Notes under the pieces: generated by a model
Seen by the model: only the letters and a program-made list of their open reading frames with translations
What the model was told of the DNA's origin: nothing
Databases searched by the model: none
Translations under genes and position numbers: made by a program
Shown: one piece after another, positions 45,875-57,755 of the stretch
How positions within the stretch are numbered: position 1 is the first letter of the stretch
How the letters are laid out: every line of letters begins with the position of its first letter
Origin: Brachypodium distachyon
Taxonomy: Eukaryota > Streptophyta > Magnoliopsida > Poales > Poaceae
Length of the DNA stretch: 64,000 nt
Reading direction: 5' to 3'
NCBI RefSeq assembly: GCF_000005505.3
Contig: NC_016132.3
Location: forward strand, 8,060,001 to 8,124,000

Positions 45875-46752
45875 GGGCGCCACTGGCACTAATCTGCTGC
45901 TGATGACGGTGAAAGTAGGTAGAGTATTACGTAGTAGTACTGTGCTTATCAGCAGTGACGACATGTAAATTGCAGGCCTCCTTCCTCGTGGATAAACAAG
46001 TCCACCTCTGCTCGAAGCATTTGGAATCGGGGCATGTTACAGCTGAGTTCGTCTTCTGTCTACGTCAGTGAACCAATGCCTACCAAACGATAGTTGAGAG
46101 AGAGAGGACTAAACGTGTGTCTGCGTTGAGCCAAGTCAACACCAATACAATTTGGCTCAAGTTTTGGTTGCCCATGTTTTAGCCAATATTTACCAAAAAT
46201 GAAAGAATAGCATGCTAAAATATTGGCTACCATGCAAGCAAGAATCAAAATTTTAGTCATGACCAAACTGTAACTTGTTCTCCTATTTTTACTTTGCTTT
46301 GACTGTAACTTGCTATGATATTTTTTTTGGATAATAGTACTACTTATTTACTCACTGATGCATTATATTGTTATTATGTGGTGATGAAATTTGACTGTTG
46401 GCCAACTGAAAAACAGTGAAGGCCTGAATAGACATTCCCTAGAAGAACTTGGCAAAAATTTAGAATCAAAAGTCAAAGCGTCCAGGACCCTTACAGCACC
46501 TACAACAAAAAAAATAAGATGTCGTAGTCAACAAACGGGAAAAATAGTTGTCACGTAGGAGGCGATCCATTCATTCATGTGTATCAGAAAATCATCACTC
46601 TGGAAGTTCTGTAACAGAAAAATGATCCTTCAGGAAGCCGCACAACATTTAACAAAATCTTTACACGCGTGCTCGAGATCCGAGTTATCATTTATTCGTG
46701 CTGTGGGCTGCTGCATGAGCAAACTAGAGAGAACAGAACTTCATTGGGTAGC
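45875..46752. other. Spacer between PhzF copy C and PRXIIF
   Basis: It contains promoter-side sequence of copy C, a hairpin MITE-like stretch at about 46148-46270, and the 3' flank of PRXIIF from about 46450. Nothing else is supported. Confidence 0.4.
46148..46270. mobile_element. MITE-like hairpin
   Basis: TTTTAGCCAATATTTACC on the left mirrors TAAAATATTGGCTACCATG on the right, and the outer TTTGGCTCAAGTTTTGGTT mirrors AAAATTTTAGTCATGACCAAA imperfectly. It is about 120 bp with no coding capacity. The superfamily is not certain. Confidence 0.5.
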
Positions 46753-49700
46753 TCAAATTTGTTCCAAGATCACCTCCGCACCAGAAACCTTGAAATCCGA
46801 AGGGGCTTTCTCGACGTTAAAAGCCTTGATCTTCCCGTCGTCAACGAAGGCTGACCACCTAAAAAACGATTCCAGGGTTTTAAACAAAATCAGAAAACCT
46901 ATCAATCAGTTATCTGTACCCCACTCTGCATCATGAACACTAGAACTGGGTATATTTCACAAGTGCCTGATGGGAGATGAGACATGCTGCAGTCTACAAG
47001 TAGTAGTCACTACAGCAGGAGTCCCCTGGTGGGTACTACCTACTACTTCAGACCTAGTGAAGTGCACACAATTATTTTGCAGGGCAGCAGACAAGTACTT
47101 CGACCAACATTTTAATTAACTATGAAAGGGAGCAATCGAATAGTGATGTGATGCTGAAGATGGCCTTAGTAAGTGGTCGCATTCTGAGCGACAAAGATAA
47201 ACAATTAAACATGAAATATTACTGAATGGTGGCTAAGAATTTCAATTAAAATTCTCACTCGGGAGAGTTGGAACAGCTGGATGCTGCTGAAGCATGCATG
47301 TTCTAGTCTGCCAGAACCAAACACAGCAATATACACACCTTGGCACCGTCATGTTATCCATATATGCAACTTGCTGACTTGCTATATGTTCACACTTTAA
47401 TAGAATTATTATAGCAAATCTTGCTCCGAAAAAGGATTTGGACGTGACTCATCTAAGGGAGTCCTTGAAGTGACCATTTCCCAGAATAACAGCAAAGTTC
47501 ATGGGAAAACAAAGGAAGACCTGATTCTTGACTAGTAGTTCGTGGCAAGATGGATGATCTAATCAGTGGGTTTATTTGTAATCATGACAGTTCAACACCA
47601 GAGTAAATTAACAATACTGTGTGTCATCCAATCATCAAAGTAATCAAAATCTAGCATTTCCCCTACATGAATGGCGTGATCACCAATCCCCTTGACTTTG
47701 CGACACAGCCATTGCATCTTGGCTTAAGGCAAGCTACCAGAAACTGAAGAATATCAACCAGAAACAGCATAAGATCCTTTCGATAGATGCATAGTTCCAA
47801 TTTAACCCCCATAATATCATGGTAATCAAATCGGGGCATAATATATCCGTTTACATAAAAATGCCTACATGATGAAGTCATAAAACCACATAACCAACTA
47901 ACCAAAAGTTCAGCAGTAAGAGAGGTAGCATTGCAAGTACATACACAAAGGTAGAGTTATATGTAACTGACTACATTTATATCATACGTCAGTTAAGTTC
48001 AATTTTATTACAAAGATCGCAGTTTTAAGAATAGTTCAAGAGTCGGCAAATGTAGAAATACCTGTGGGAGCGACGGCCAAGCAAAGCAGCAGAGAGATCT
48101 ATTTCCAAATCCAAGCTTTTGTGGAAACTCCCGTCAAGGTCACCATAAAATTCAATCTGATAATACAATTCCAAAATCATGGCAGATGATTAAAATATAA
48201 ATTTTTGCATGATTTTTATTCAAGAGCAAGTTAACATAAATAGTATGTGACTCCATGGGACCTCTACATGCAATAACCATCTAGCCTGGCATGCACACAA
48301 TGAACATGTTTCAGACCCTTATTATCTTAAAAAATCCAGATTGAACATTCAGAACATAGAACACATATAAATTCAAGTGAACAAATGAGAGATGTGAGCT
48401 AAATTTGCACAATGCAATTTTATAGGCCATGGTGAAAAAGCTCAATGCAAGCTTCGGAATGAGCACAATGTGCCTCACAAACGAAACCAGCAGAAGGGTA
48501 AGTAGAAATACACGAAAACTATCCATCATTTAGGATTACTGTGGGTAGGGACCGAGGGTGTATAGTAACTTGAAGCATCAATGTTGTGATTAGAAGGCAG
48601 ATGGTCCAATCTCTCATGGGCCATTACTTGGATATCAGGATATGTACATTATTATACCTGTACTATGTTCGCGATTCTGTGCTAAAACTACATTTCCAAC
48701 AAAAGTAAAGTGTAGTTACTCACTGCATCTTTTGCCTGTAGCTTTTCTGCCCATCCATTCAGCACATATGGATCATTTACAGCTACACATATAACTGAGT
48801 CGATCCCTTTTGCTTTCAACTTATCAATGTTGTTCTTGTAACTAGGAACATGAGACTGCGAACATACTCCTGTATATGCACCCTGAAATATATAAGAAAG
48901 ATGTTTGTGAACTATATAACCGGTTCCTCTTAAAAAACTATATGACCAATAAATCTTTTTGGAAGCGATTGAGTCTAGAACATATAATTATCAATGAGAT
49001 GGAAAAGGCAGGAAAAGAATACCATCAATGGAACAATTTTACGACCCAATGGATGCAGGCAGAAATTGCCTAGAAATTTCAAATTATCAATAGCAATGCC
49101 CAATCGGCAGGCATAACCGAGGTCTGAAATTATACTCCAGTTCAATTAGAGACACATGCGGTTGTTTACATGAAACAGTTTGGGTAACAGTGTGACCAGA
49201 TTGCACTGAATTCCTCAATTAGCTGCAGCACCTTACTGTCAAATCCTAGACAGGAAAGACTAAAGATCATGTCTAGTACAGTAGAATCAAACTCATACCC
49301 CTCAGAAATCGACAATGGTAAAAGAAACATGTCTTTGGTCGGCACAAGAAGGCAGGTCCGCAAAAATCTCAAGCACACCAATTCGCAGAAACCCTACTGC
49401 AAATTCAGGACTAGTTCCAATTGGCGTGAAATCTCATCGGGGATCCAAAATGGCCCAGCACACATGATGGGAAGCTAGCAGACAACAACGAATTTGGTAG
49501 GAGAGAGCGCTTACCGGCAATCCGAAGATGACCACTTTCTTCCCCTGCAAGCAGACACAAGGAAACGCGAAGAGGTCAGATGACAGGGCGCGGTGATGGT
49601 AGCAGCAGCAGCAGCAGGGGAAACAGCCAAACAGGGGGAGAGTATAGCAGAGGCAGCAGCGTACATGGAAGATGTCCTTGAGAGGGGTGGTGGAGAACTT

Positions 49701-49859
49701 GGTGGCGACGCCCTCGTCCCAGGACCGCGCCTTCTGCAGCGACACGCCGGGCGCCGCCGAGACGATGTCGGAGCCCACCGATGCGAAGCCCCTCGCCGCG
49801 GCCCACAGCGCCGCCGCCGCCGGGGAGCCCCTCGCCCTCCTCGCCAGTGCCGACGCCAT
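46753..49859 (-). CDS. PRXIIF: Peroxiredoxin-2F, mitochondrial (type II peroxiredoxin)
   Basis: Five exons: 49665-49859, 49515-49544, 48724-48882, 48062-48156, 46753-46858, giving 194 aa, close to plant PrxIIF length. It reduces peroxides with thioredoxin or glutathione/glutaredoxin in the mitochondrial matrix. Residues 1 to about 27 form an Arg/Ala-rich transit peptide without acidic residues (MASALARRARGSPAAAALWA). The peroxidatic Cys is C82 in AYTGVCSQSHVPSY and the second Cys is C107 in DSVICVAVNDPY. The 25-residue spacing matches the family. FYGDLDGSFHKSLDLEIDL, LLGRRSHRWSAFVDDGK and SGAEVILEQI complete the fold. The ATG at 49859 is the only one giving the transit peptide in frame. Neighbouring PhzF genes are unrelated. 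Confidence 0.93.
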
Positions 49860-50214
49860 CGCCCTTTTGATCCTCTACTCTCTCTCTCCCTCTCCCAGAA
49901 AACAGGAAGTAGGTAGGTACCGTGCTGGCCTGCTCGCTGGATCAGGTTCGTTTTGCTGCCGCAGCGGCGCTTGAGACGTCAGAACTCAGAAGGCGCACGC
50001 GCACGGCCCAGCTAGAGAACTCCGGATAAACAGGACTGTCCATTTGGGCCCGTTCGGATCTACCATTCCCGGCGGGGATCAACGGGGAATGGATCAAATT
50101 TACTTTAATTTCCAACCCATCCACTCCATTACCTGTCGGGAATGGTGCAACCGAAATAGACCATATAGATCAACTGTTTTCCCATCTGTCAATATAAAAT
50201 ACTACTCCTTCCTA
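49860..50214. other. PRXIIF promoter side and spacer
   Basis: CT-rich sequence right upstream of the minus-strand start (CTCTCTCTCCCTCTCCCAG on the plus strand, i.e. GA-rich on the coding strand). Further out, CCCGTTCGGATCTACCATTC resembles terminal sequence of hAT-type elements, but no partner end was found. Confidence 0.35.
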
Positions 50215-50317
50215 TCCTATATTATTGTCAAAATATGACATGTATCTAGACGTCTTTTAAGAATAGATACATCCATATTTGGACAAATTTGAGTCAAGAA
50301 TTTAGAATCAGAGGGAA
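50215..50317. mobile_element. Stowaway-like MITE
   Basis: The sequence begins CTCCTTCCTATCCTATATTA and ends AATTTAGAATCAGAGGGAA, with TA on both sides. The interior has ACATGTATCTAGACGTCTTT and GAATAGATACATCCATATTT. It is closely similar to the copy at 60434-60546. Confidence 0.82.
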
Positions 50318-50469
50318 TACCTCCGATTCGTTGTCGTGAACTAAAATGACGACAGCGGAGAAATTTGGTATCTGATTTTAGCAGCATGGTCATGTCATGG
50401 TCATTGGATGAACCGTTTCCTAGCAAGTGCATTAACTTGGATAAAGTCTCTTGCCCTTGTTTTCTGTCT

Positions 50470-51060
50470 CTCCCCTGACTTCAAATCCTTACGTAACTCC
50501 TAACTCGTCTCTTTATCCGCAACGAAGTCGGTTTAATTAATCATTGCATCTATCCTCTCAACTACGATGAAACCCCTTGCTCTAACTCATAACCACTAGC
50601 TTTAACTCATCTTGTCTCCACCTCCACAATGTTGTCGAATTAGGCATTTCCTCTGAACCATCAACTTCGATGCAATCTCTCACTGTTAACTCATAACTCC
50701 TAACTCATATCTACCTCTATGTCGTCGGCGAATTAAGCATATCCTCTACCACTTCCTTCTCCAGTGAAACATCCCACCCTAACTCAACTCATAACTCCTA
50801 GCTCGTAACCGTCTCCACATTGTCAGTAAATTAGACATTTCTTCTACAGGCTCGGATTGTAAAACAATACACCCATATCTTACACGTGCCTCCATATGCC
50901 GTCGGATTAGGCATTTTTCTCTAGACCCCATATCTCATGACTCCTATCTCGTCACCCTTCTCCATTTCCTCGTTGTCGTTGAACTATAGGTGGTTCCTCT
51001 AAACCCTCCAATCTAGTGAAACCCTCCACCCTAGCTTTTCACCTTGTCTCCGCCTCCGCG
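50470..51060. repeat. Degenerate tandem repeat, unit about 75-100 bp
   Basis: A phrase like AATTAGGCATTTCCTCT recurs at about 50638, 50730, 50828 and 50904. It alternates with TAACTCATAACTCCTAACTC-like text and GTGAAACCCTCCACCCTA or GTGAAACATCCCACCCTA. Units are strongly diverged and vary in length. No open frame runs through it. The origin is unknown. Confidence 0.6.
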
Positions 51061-51525
51061 GTACCACCAACTCTACTCTGGTTCGCCACGCTAGACATGA
51101 AAGAGAAGGGAAATGGGCCAAAGAGATTTGGGTAAGAAAAATCAAGTAGTATTTCTAAGCTGAAAAATAACCATCCAACGGTTAGCGTCAATGTAACTTT
51201 TAAACATTTGACCACACGATGCTCGTGTGTCTGCAAAATAACCAGTTAAAATGTTCATGTTTATTTACTTTTTTCACATATGTTTTGTCTACTGTATCTT
51301 CGGTAGTCACCTGTTGCATTGTGTTGAAAAAAAAAGATAATATCTGACAGAGAAAATAGTGCAAACCCCATAATAAAGTCAATGGAGTGTTTGATGTACC
51401 TATAAACTAACAAACTATTGGAAGTTGCACATTTGTGTTTGGACACCGTGCTCGTTCATATAAAAGTACTTCACGTAGAAAATAATTAAGTCAGTTCAAA
51501 ACGACATAGTACGTGACGCTCTTTA

Positions 51526-51658
51526 GTGCTCCTTCTTTCATCTCATATTGAGCATCGCAACTTTATCTAGATAAGCATGCATATACGCACTAAAACTTTG
51601 TCTAGATATATGTGTATTTAGATAAAGTAGCGAAACTTAATATGAAACGGAAGAAATA
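51526..51658. mobile_element. Diverged Stowaway-like MITE
   Basis: TGCTCCTTCTTTCATCTCAT on the left pairs loosely with AATATGAAACGGAAGAAATA on the right. The interior has AACTTTATCTAGATAAGCAT and TTTGTCTAGATATATGTGTA as inverted blocks. About 130 bp, older than the other copies. Confidence 0.6.
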
Positions 51659-51984
51659 GTAAATTCAGAATTGGGAAGTTTTCTTCTCACGGAGCTTTGT
51701 CAACACTGGTAACATTTCTGATATAATAATATCCATCTTTCCTAGAAAATAAAACGGATTTGCTAAGGAGCAGTCGCCTGATAATTTGATTTTCTCAGTC
51801 GACGGCGTGGTCCGTCAGATCTGCGTCAAGATTCGTGCAAAGACGTCCGACGTTAAATAAAGAAACAACCGGCCCTTCAAACTTTTTCTTGGCTGGCTAG
51901 TGGTCCAGCGCGGGCAGCCATTTTCAGAGGTCCTGGGTTCGACTACGTGCGTCGCAGTCCTTTTATCTGTTTTTTTTTTCATTT

Positions 51985-52149
51985 TTCTTCTTTTGCTTGC
52001 ACTACTACAAAACGGTGCATATGTGACGAGACATCAGTGACGGACCTTTCGTGCCCGTCACTGATTTTCTTCTTTTGCTTGCACTACTACAAAACGGTGT
52101 ATATGTGACGAGACATCAGTGACGGGCCTTTCGTGCCCGTCACTGATGA
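51985..52149. repeat. Tandem duplication of the CACTA 5' end and flank
   Basis: A segment of 82 bp, TTTTCTTCTTTTGCTTG plus the first 60-odd bases of the CACTA element through CGTGCCCGTCACTGAT, is repeated directly. It includes flanking host sequence and the TTG, so it arose after insertion. Only a few positions differ (for example GGTGCATATG versus GGTGTATATG). Confidence 0.88.
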
Positions 52150-54433
52150 CCAACATCAGTGACGGTCGCTTCCACCGTGCCCCGGAAGGCCCGTCACTAA
52201 TTGTTCAATGCGAAAAATAACAAAATTCAGAAAACCACACATTAGTGGCGGGCCTAGAAAAAAATCATAACTAATTCATAAAAAATCGGAAAAATGTGAT
52301 TCTTTTTGCTATAGTCTTAGTTTTTCTTGATTAACATGATGGTATAATAATAATATCATATGTTAACATTTGAAGAATGACTTGTTAGTACAATTTTGTA
52401 GTTTTCCACAGTTGAGTGTATGGTTTAAGCCAAATAATCAAAGTTTTGTCCATTTCCATGTCCTAATTCATGATAATGTATCTATTTTTTGCATATAGGT
52501 GTATATTACCATGCCAAAAAGGGTTGCCAAATAAATTTATTAAAAAAAGTATTCTTCATTATATCTTGTTATTTCCCATAGTTGAACTTTATGTTTTATT
52601 TAAGCCAAATGACCAAAGTGTGTCTATTTCTATGCCACAGTTCATGGTAATGTGTCCATATTTTGCACAAAGGTGCGTATTTCCATGACAAATAATATTA
52701 ACAAAAATCCTTACAATTGTTAGGTTCAAAATATGTGCATCTTGTCATGACAAACTATATTGGCATAGAGGTTTACAAAATTTTGGTTATAAAAATGATT
52801 TGTACGTCATTTCCATTTGGACGTCATAGATCACGATAATGAATCAATTTTTTGCACATAGGTGCATCTCTCCGTATCAAACAATGTTGTCAAATAGGTG
52901 TACAACGTTTTTGTTTAAACAAATATTTTTCTATTTTCTAAATGCAAAAGTGGGGCACCAGTGGCGGTTTTAACAGCATCACCTGTTACTAATGTGTGCT
53001 CGCTGGAAACTGAAAGAAAAAACGATTGATCCGAGGGCTCGCACGTTATTGATGGAAAGGCAACAGTCACGGATCGATGACATGTACAGCACCATCCCCT
53101 CTCTCTCTCTCTCCTTATCTCCTTCCTTCCATCCCAATCCTGCCTGTGGCTTCTTTCTCTCCTCCTCCTTTCCTCTCTCTCACCCCCCTATACAGCACAG
53201 CACCATCTCCACCTGATCTCCTCTGGCCCGATGTCCATGCCACCAAGGAGCCGCCGCCAAGGATCTGCAGCCCGCCTCTGCACCGGCCTCCTCCAATGTC
53301 GGACCCCGCCATGCCGCCAAGGAGCAGCCGCTGCACCGCCCTCCTCCAACTCCATCCAGCTGGATCCATCCCCGCTAGCAACTGCCCCGCTGCCGCGGAT
53401 CAGGCCGCCCCTAGCCCCTAGCCTGCTGCAACCTCTCCATCCAGCCGACCACGAGTCCTCCGTCCCTCCCCGGCTTCCTCCCTGAACCGAAGGTGGCAGA
53501 TCCAGTCTCCCATGACCGCGCCCCGTCGGGCCGCCGCCGCCGGATCCATCTCTGCCTCTCCTTCTCCCTCCTCCCTCTCTTCTCTCTTTTGTGCGTGCCT
53601 CCATCCCGAGGGATAGGGCGCCACCTCGGGTCCCGGCCGACGCCGCCGGGCAGGAGGGCGTCGGTGCAGCCCCCGGTTCTTGCCGCAGCCGCCGCGGAGG
53701 AGGGCGCGGGTGCAGCCTCCCGTCAGCTCGTCGCCGGATCCGGCGACCAAATCGCCGCTGCACACCGCAGGTACGTTCTCCCTGCTCTCTGCTCTCCCTT
53801 TCCCCTCTGTTCTCTCCCTCCCTCACTCTCTCTCTCTCACACACATATGGTGGCCACCAACCGCCGGTGGAGAGGAGGAGCTTGTCGTCGGTGAACTCGC
53901 GGGTGGAGAGGAGGAGCTCGTCGTCGGTAAACTCACGGGTTAAGGTATGTCTCTCTCCCTCGCTCCCTTCTCTCGATCTCTCCCTCTCACTCTCTCCCCT
54001 CCTACTGCAGTCGCCGAGGGCGCCGCCGCCGAGGAGACAAAGCCCGCGGGTTCCCGCTGCCGCTATGGAGATGAGCCGCCAAAGCCACGGGTTCTAGTGA
54101 TTTGCTGATTTAGATTGTATTGTGATTTGTTGTTTTAGATTGTACTGTGATTGTACGCAGCCGGATTTGTTGTTTCATTAGATTAATTTGTTTGATTTGT
54201 GATTATTGAATAGAAGATGCAGGCTTGTGGCCTGCTTTTTTTTTATTTTGGCAAAACTCATATCAGTGTCGGTTGCTCACTTGCTGCCCGCCACTGATGT
54301 GTCTAACATCAGTAACGGGTGGGATGCCCGCCACTGATGTGGTACACATCAGTCACGGGTAGTAGTGACGGGCGGGCGGCCCGTTACTAATATACTTTTT
54401 CGACCGTTACTGATAACCGTTTTTGTAGTAGTG
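52000..54433. mobile_element. Non-autonomous CACTA transposon
   Basis: The 5' end CACTACTACAAAACGGTG and the 3' end CCGTTTTTGTAGTAGTG are inverted, and TTG lies directly before and after, the 3-bp target duplication of CACTA elements. Subterminal repeats of the ACATCAGTGACGGGC and GCCCGTCACTGATG type occur near both ends (52045-52200, 54265-54420). No transposase is encoded. The centre (about 53050-54100) is GC-rich with CT-rich tracts and resembles a 5' leader and first exon of a gene, probably captured or left from the parental element. The 5' terminus is present twice (starts at 52000 and 52082). Confidence 0.88.
53050..54100. other. Gene-like GC-rich interior of the CACTA element
   Basis: Several overlapping open frames of 85-220 codons on both strands are Pro/Arg/Ser-rich and match no family I recognise. 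CCGCAG/GTACGT at about 53770 is a strong plus-strand splice donor after a GC-rich block with an ATG at 53231. The plus strand also has CT-rich promoter-like tracts. It could be a captured gene start with its promoter. Confidence 0.4.
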
Positions 54434-55211
54434 TTGATTTTTGTTTTATTTTTTGTTTCATTATACCTTCTATTTTGTCTTCTTTTTTTCATATGTAACA
54501 CTAGTTAAGAGAGTAAGTTGCATGCTAAATTAATATTACACAAAATATATACTTTTGCACTAACCTAATCTTTTTCCGGCAGCGTGCGGGTTGCAACTGC
54601 AATTTTTTTCAGTTGCGCCCGTATATTTTCCTATCGCATGGGGTTGCAATCCTTCGCATGGTATTGCAACTGCAATTTTCTCCGTCGCATGGGATTGCGA
54701 CTTTAATTTTTTACAATTACACCATAATTTACTTTTAAAAGTGAGGAAGGAAAAAGGCAACAAAAGGAACAACTACCAGATTTCACTTGCAATTTTTAAA
54801 TTTATAAATTGCAAGTGAAGTTTTATATGCAAATTTTCAGACGATAATTCCCCAACAAATGGTGATCAAAGAAAAAATACACAATACGCGCGCACACAAC
54901 ACCGGCTGCATACATCCATCGACTGAGAAACTCTCTTTCTCAGTCCACTTAGAGGTAGGCAAACCCTTAAAGCTTAACAAAATCGGCCGATTCTAGTAAT
55001 AAGGCTGCGAACTAACTTCTGTGCGATGTACCGGATTATGTTTTCTTTTTCTTCGAAAAACTTGTTCAATCCCTGTCATCTGCATCAAAATTATGCACAC
55101 AACCATATTTTATCGATGTACCAGATTATGCGTAACCTTAAAACAACTTTAGCTGAGTAACATATGACCACTTTTCAAAAGACAAGTTCAAAATGACTAA
55201 TGCCTAATTGC
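54434..55211. other. Spacer between CACTA element and F-box copy 1
   Basis: AT-rich, with a repeated ATCGCATGGGxTTGCAAT-like phrase at 54630-54700. No gene or clear element end is visible. Confidence 0.4.
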
Positions 55212-56939
55212 CTAGTCATCGTGATAGTACTTGGTGTGTGCAGGGCTCCGGCTGCAGTCCTCTCTTGGCCGGCACACCACGACGTGGGGTTCCCGCCAGA
55301 GAAAGGCCTTTCCAATCTCCGACACATTCTCTTGAACGATCTTAAGGAGCTGCTTCTGGTCATCGTGACCCAGACCCAGATTCGTTCTTCCCTCTTCTTT
55401 TGGGACAACGAGCACTAGCTGCTCCAGGACTGGAGCCCGCCGCAGGACGAACCTGAGCAGCCGCATCTCATGCCTCATCCCCCGGAAGTTCACCATCTTG
55501 AAGAACGTCAGGTGGTCGAGAGCGATCTCGAAGTCCAGAACAATGTCTTCGTCCTCGCCAATGGACATCATGCCGCCGCTGGATTCCTCTGTATCGTTGC
55601 AAGCGGCTGGGAACTGCAAAGTTCGATTCAGGAATTTAGGGGCAGCATCATGCATGAGGTGGAAGTAGAGAGTCATAACATCATGCAGGATGCTTAGTTA
55701 CCCGGATGAAGAGCCGCTCGAGGAGTGGCGGAGCAGTGAGCTGGAAGAAGCTGGAGAAGCCGGTGACAACGTCGTCGCCCATGGAGTCCATGAGCAGCTG
55801 CAGCTCTTGTAGTTGTAGGTTAGGAGGGTCCATCATGTGTTCAATGAAACCGCGCTCTTCTTCGATGTGCTGACGAATAATTAATTAGTACGGAGGTCGA
55901 TCGGTAGGTACTTGGAACAAGTTTGGATTATATGTCGTACACTCGTACGTACCAGCAAGCCCACGGAGCAAATTGTCAAAATCTTGGCATGCGCGACCAT
56001 CTGCATCAAGGTTGAGTAAGCGTACTGGTGAATAAGTTCGTCGTATTCGCCGAAGCCAATGTGGGACAGGTAGGCGTCCCGCAGCTCGGGCGTGGCCTCC
56101 GACGGCGTCCTGGTGTTGCCTTTGCCGATGAACTCGACGGGCTCGAACTCAAATCCGTCGTCTTCTCCGAAGCAGAGGATATCGCCGTGGAAGGCGAACG
56201 ATTCGAGCGCGGGCGCGGCCACCTGCAGCTGGCGCACGTCCAGGCATCCCACGACCTCCAGGCCACGCAGCTTCTCGCCGGCGATCCTCACGAACTTCAG
56301 CACGTGGCAATTCCTCAGGCTCAAGAACTCAAGCAGCCGGCAGCAGGCGACCGTGTCCCGGACAGCGTCGTCCGTGATGTCGACACGGGTGAGGGAGAGC
56401 GACGTCAGGCCGACGAGCGCCGGACCGCCGGCCGGGACGTTGCGGAGGCTGCAGCGGCCGAGGCTGAGCCGCGCCAGCGAGCTCTCGCCATAGAAGAGGT
56501 CCCCTGGAAGCTCCAGCTGATCCGCGCGGCAGTTGACAACGGTCAACGCGGCATCAAGAGTCAGGTTCACATCGACCTCCCTGGCGCCTCTCCGGATGGC
56601 GGCCGCGATCCAGCCGACGACGTCGCGCTCGAACGCACCGAACGGGCACAGGGACACGCGGAGCACGTCGATGGGCGCCCCGCCGCCGCGGACCCTGAGG
56701 CAGCGGTTCACCATGGCCACGATCTGCCCCCGCGACTTGGAGCGGACGAAGCCGCGGTCGGTGAAGTCGAGAACCCCGGAGGCGGCGAGCGCGTGGAGCC
56801 ATAGGCGTGGCCACCTCCTGGAGAGGGCGTTGGTGCGGACGGCCTGCTTGAACGGGACGCGGCCGATGATGGAGTGGAGGACGTCGTCGGGGAGCCCGCT
56901 CAGCCGGTCCTGCGGCTCTTCGGCCGCTCCGGCGGCCAT
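55212..56939 (-). CDS. F-box/LRR protein (FBD-like type), copy 1
   Basis: Three exons: 55953-56939, 55702-55869, 55212-55613 (329, 56 and 133 codons), encoding 518 aa. F-box proteins are the substrate-recognition subunits of SCF ubiquitin ligases and bind SKP1. The F-box is at about residues 11-50 (DRLSGLPDDVLHSIIGRVPF, then TNALSRRWPRLWLHAL). Degenerate leucine-rich repeats follow (about 150-290), with SSLARLSLGRCSL, LTSLSLTRVDITDDAV and LLEFLSLRNCHVL. The C-terminal part, with VLDFEIALDHLTFFKMVNFR and MRLLRFVLRRAPVLEQLVLV, resembles the FBD region of this large grass family. The start ATG lies before GAAEEPQDRL. Introns are short (about 85 bp). The paralogue at 60660 is in the same orientation. 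Confidence 0.88.
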
Positions 56940-57068
56940 GAACTAGTCCACGCTTCGCTTCTCTCTGGGCGTAGACGAGGTTTGACTTTTCAGAGTCTCG
57001 ACGCTCTAGTGGCGTAGCACGGTAGCAGTAGTGCGAGCTGTGGAATTGTGCGAGCGCTGTCATAGGAA

Positions 57069-57075
57069 GTTTATA
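57069..57075 (-). promoter_or_regulatory. TATA-like element of F-box copy 1
   Basis: TATAAAC on the minus strand, about 130 bp upstream of the start codon. The same element in the same context occurs before copy 2. Confidence 0.45.
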
Positions 57076-57129
57076 CTTGACGATTCGCGCGATGACTAGC
57101 CAGCTGTGCCGCCTGAAAATGCTTACTCG

Positions 57130-57290
57130 CCTTGTCTCCTTCTCTTGCAAGATTGATCCTAAAGTTCGACAGGATCAGCCAAAGCGGGACGAGTGTCCAG
57201 AGTGAAATATTGCGGTTACTTCCAAGGCAAGGATGCGTGCTATTTCCTCATCCAGCGATCTATACGTCCAATTTTATTACAAAGTTTAGT
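57130..57290. repeat. Duplicated upstream segment of F-box genes, copy i
   Basis: CTTGTCTCCTTCTCTTGCAA, GGATCAGCCAAAGCGGGACG, GTGAAATATTGCGGTTACTT and TATACGTCCAATTTTATTAC recur at 62628-62765 upstream of copy 2, and in part at 62783-62925. This marks how far the gene duplication reaches. Confidence 0.75.
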
Positions 57291-57755
57291 ACTAGCGGGA
57301 GTTTACAAATTCAAACTCACGTATTGTACAATCAAAAACCAGGCACCGAAAAAAAACCCTAACATAACAAGTCTATGCATCGAGTATTCTAGGACTAAAC
57401 TACACAGCGGCGTTCCCACGCAAGACGTCCCAGCGGCGCCCCGCTTGCTGCCCGTGCACGCGCAGTGCGTCCCGCGTCTCCGCTTCTCTCGCGCGCCCAC
57501 GTTTCCTACGGTATCTAAGCTCTACGTGAGCAGGAGGAGCTCGCCAACCCATCAAACGGTCAAGCCCATCTGAGAGCCGGCAAGCGCCACCAGCCCATGT
57601 CCCAACCGCTCGGTGTTTCTTTTTTTTTCTACTAAAAGATTTGACCGGTTCTAATATGCAGAAGTAGATAATTAACCATGACACAGGAGACCTTCGAAAA
57701 AAGCAGCGTCTTTTTGTCGGTTTATTTATATATACTACCATTTATACATGCTTAC
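57290..57755. other. Non-coding spacer upstream of F-box copy 1
   Basis: A GC-rich stretch at 57400-57600 has minus-strand open frames but no recognisable domain or splice context. A T-rich run follows at 57617-57630. Confidence 0.35.

Noticed and set aside
56028..56804. 258-codon plus-strand frame over F-box copy 1 (and 61507-62298 over copy 2)
   Set aside because: Present in both copies only because the antisense strand of the same duplicated exon is open; no domain and no splice context.
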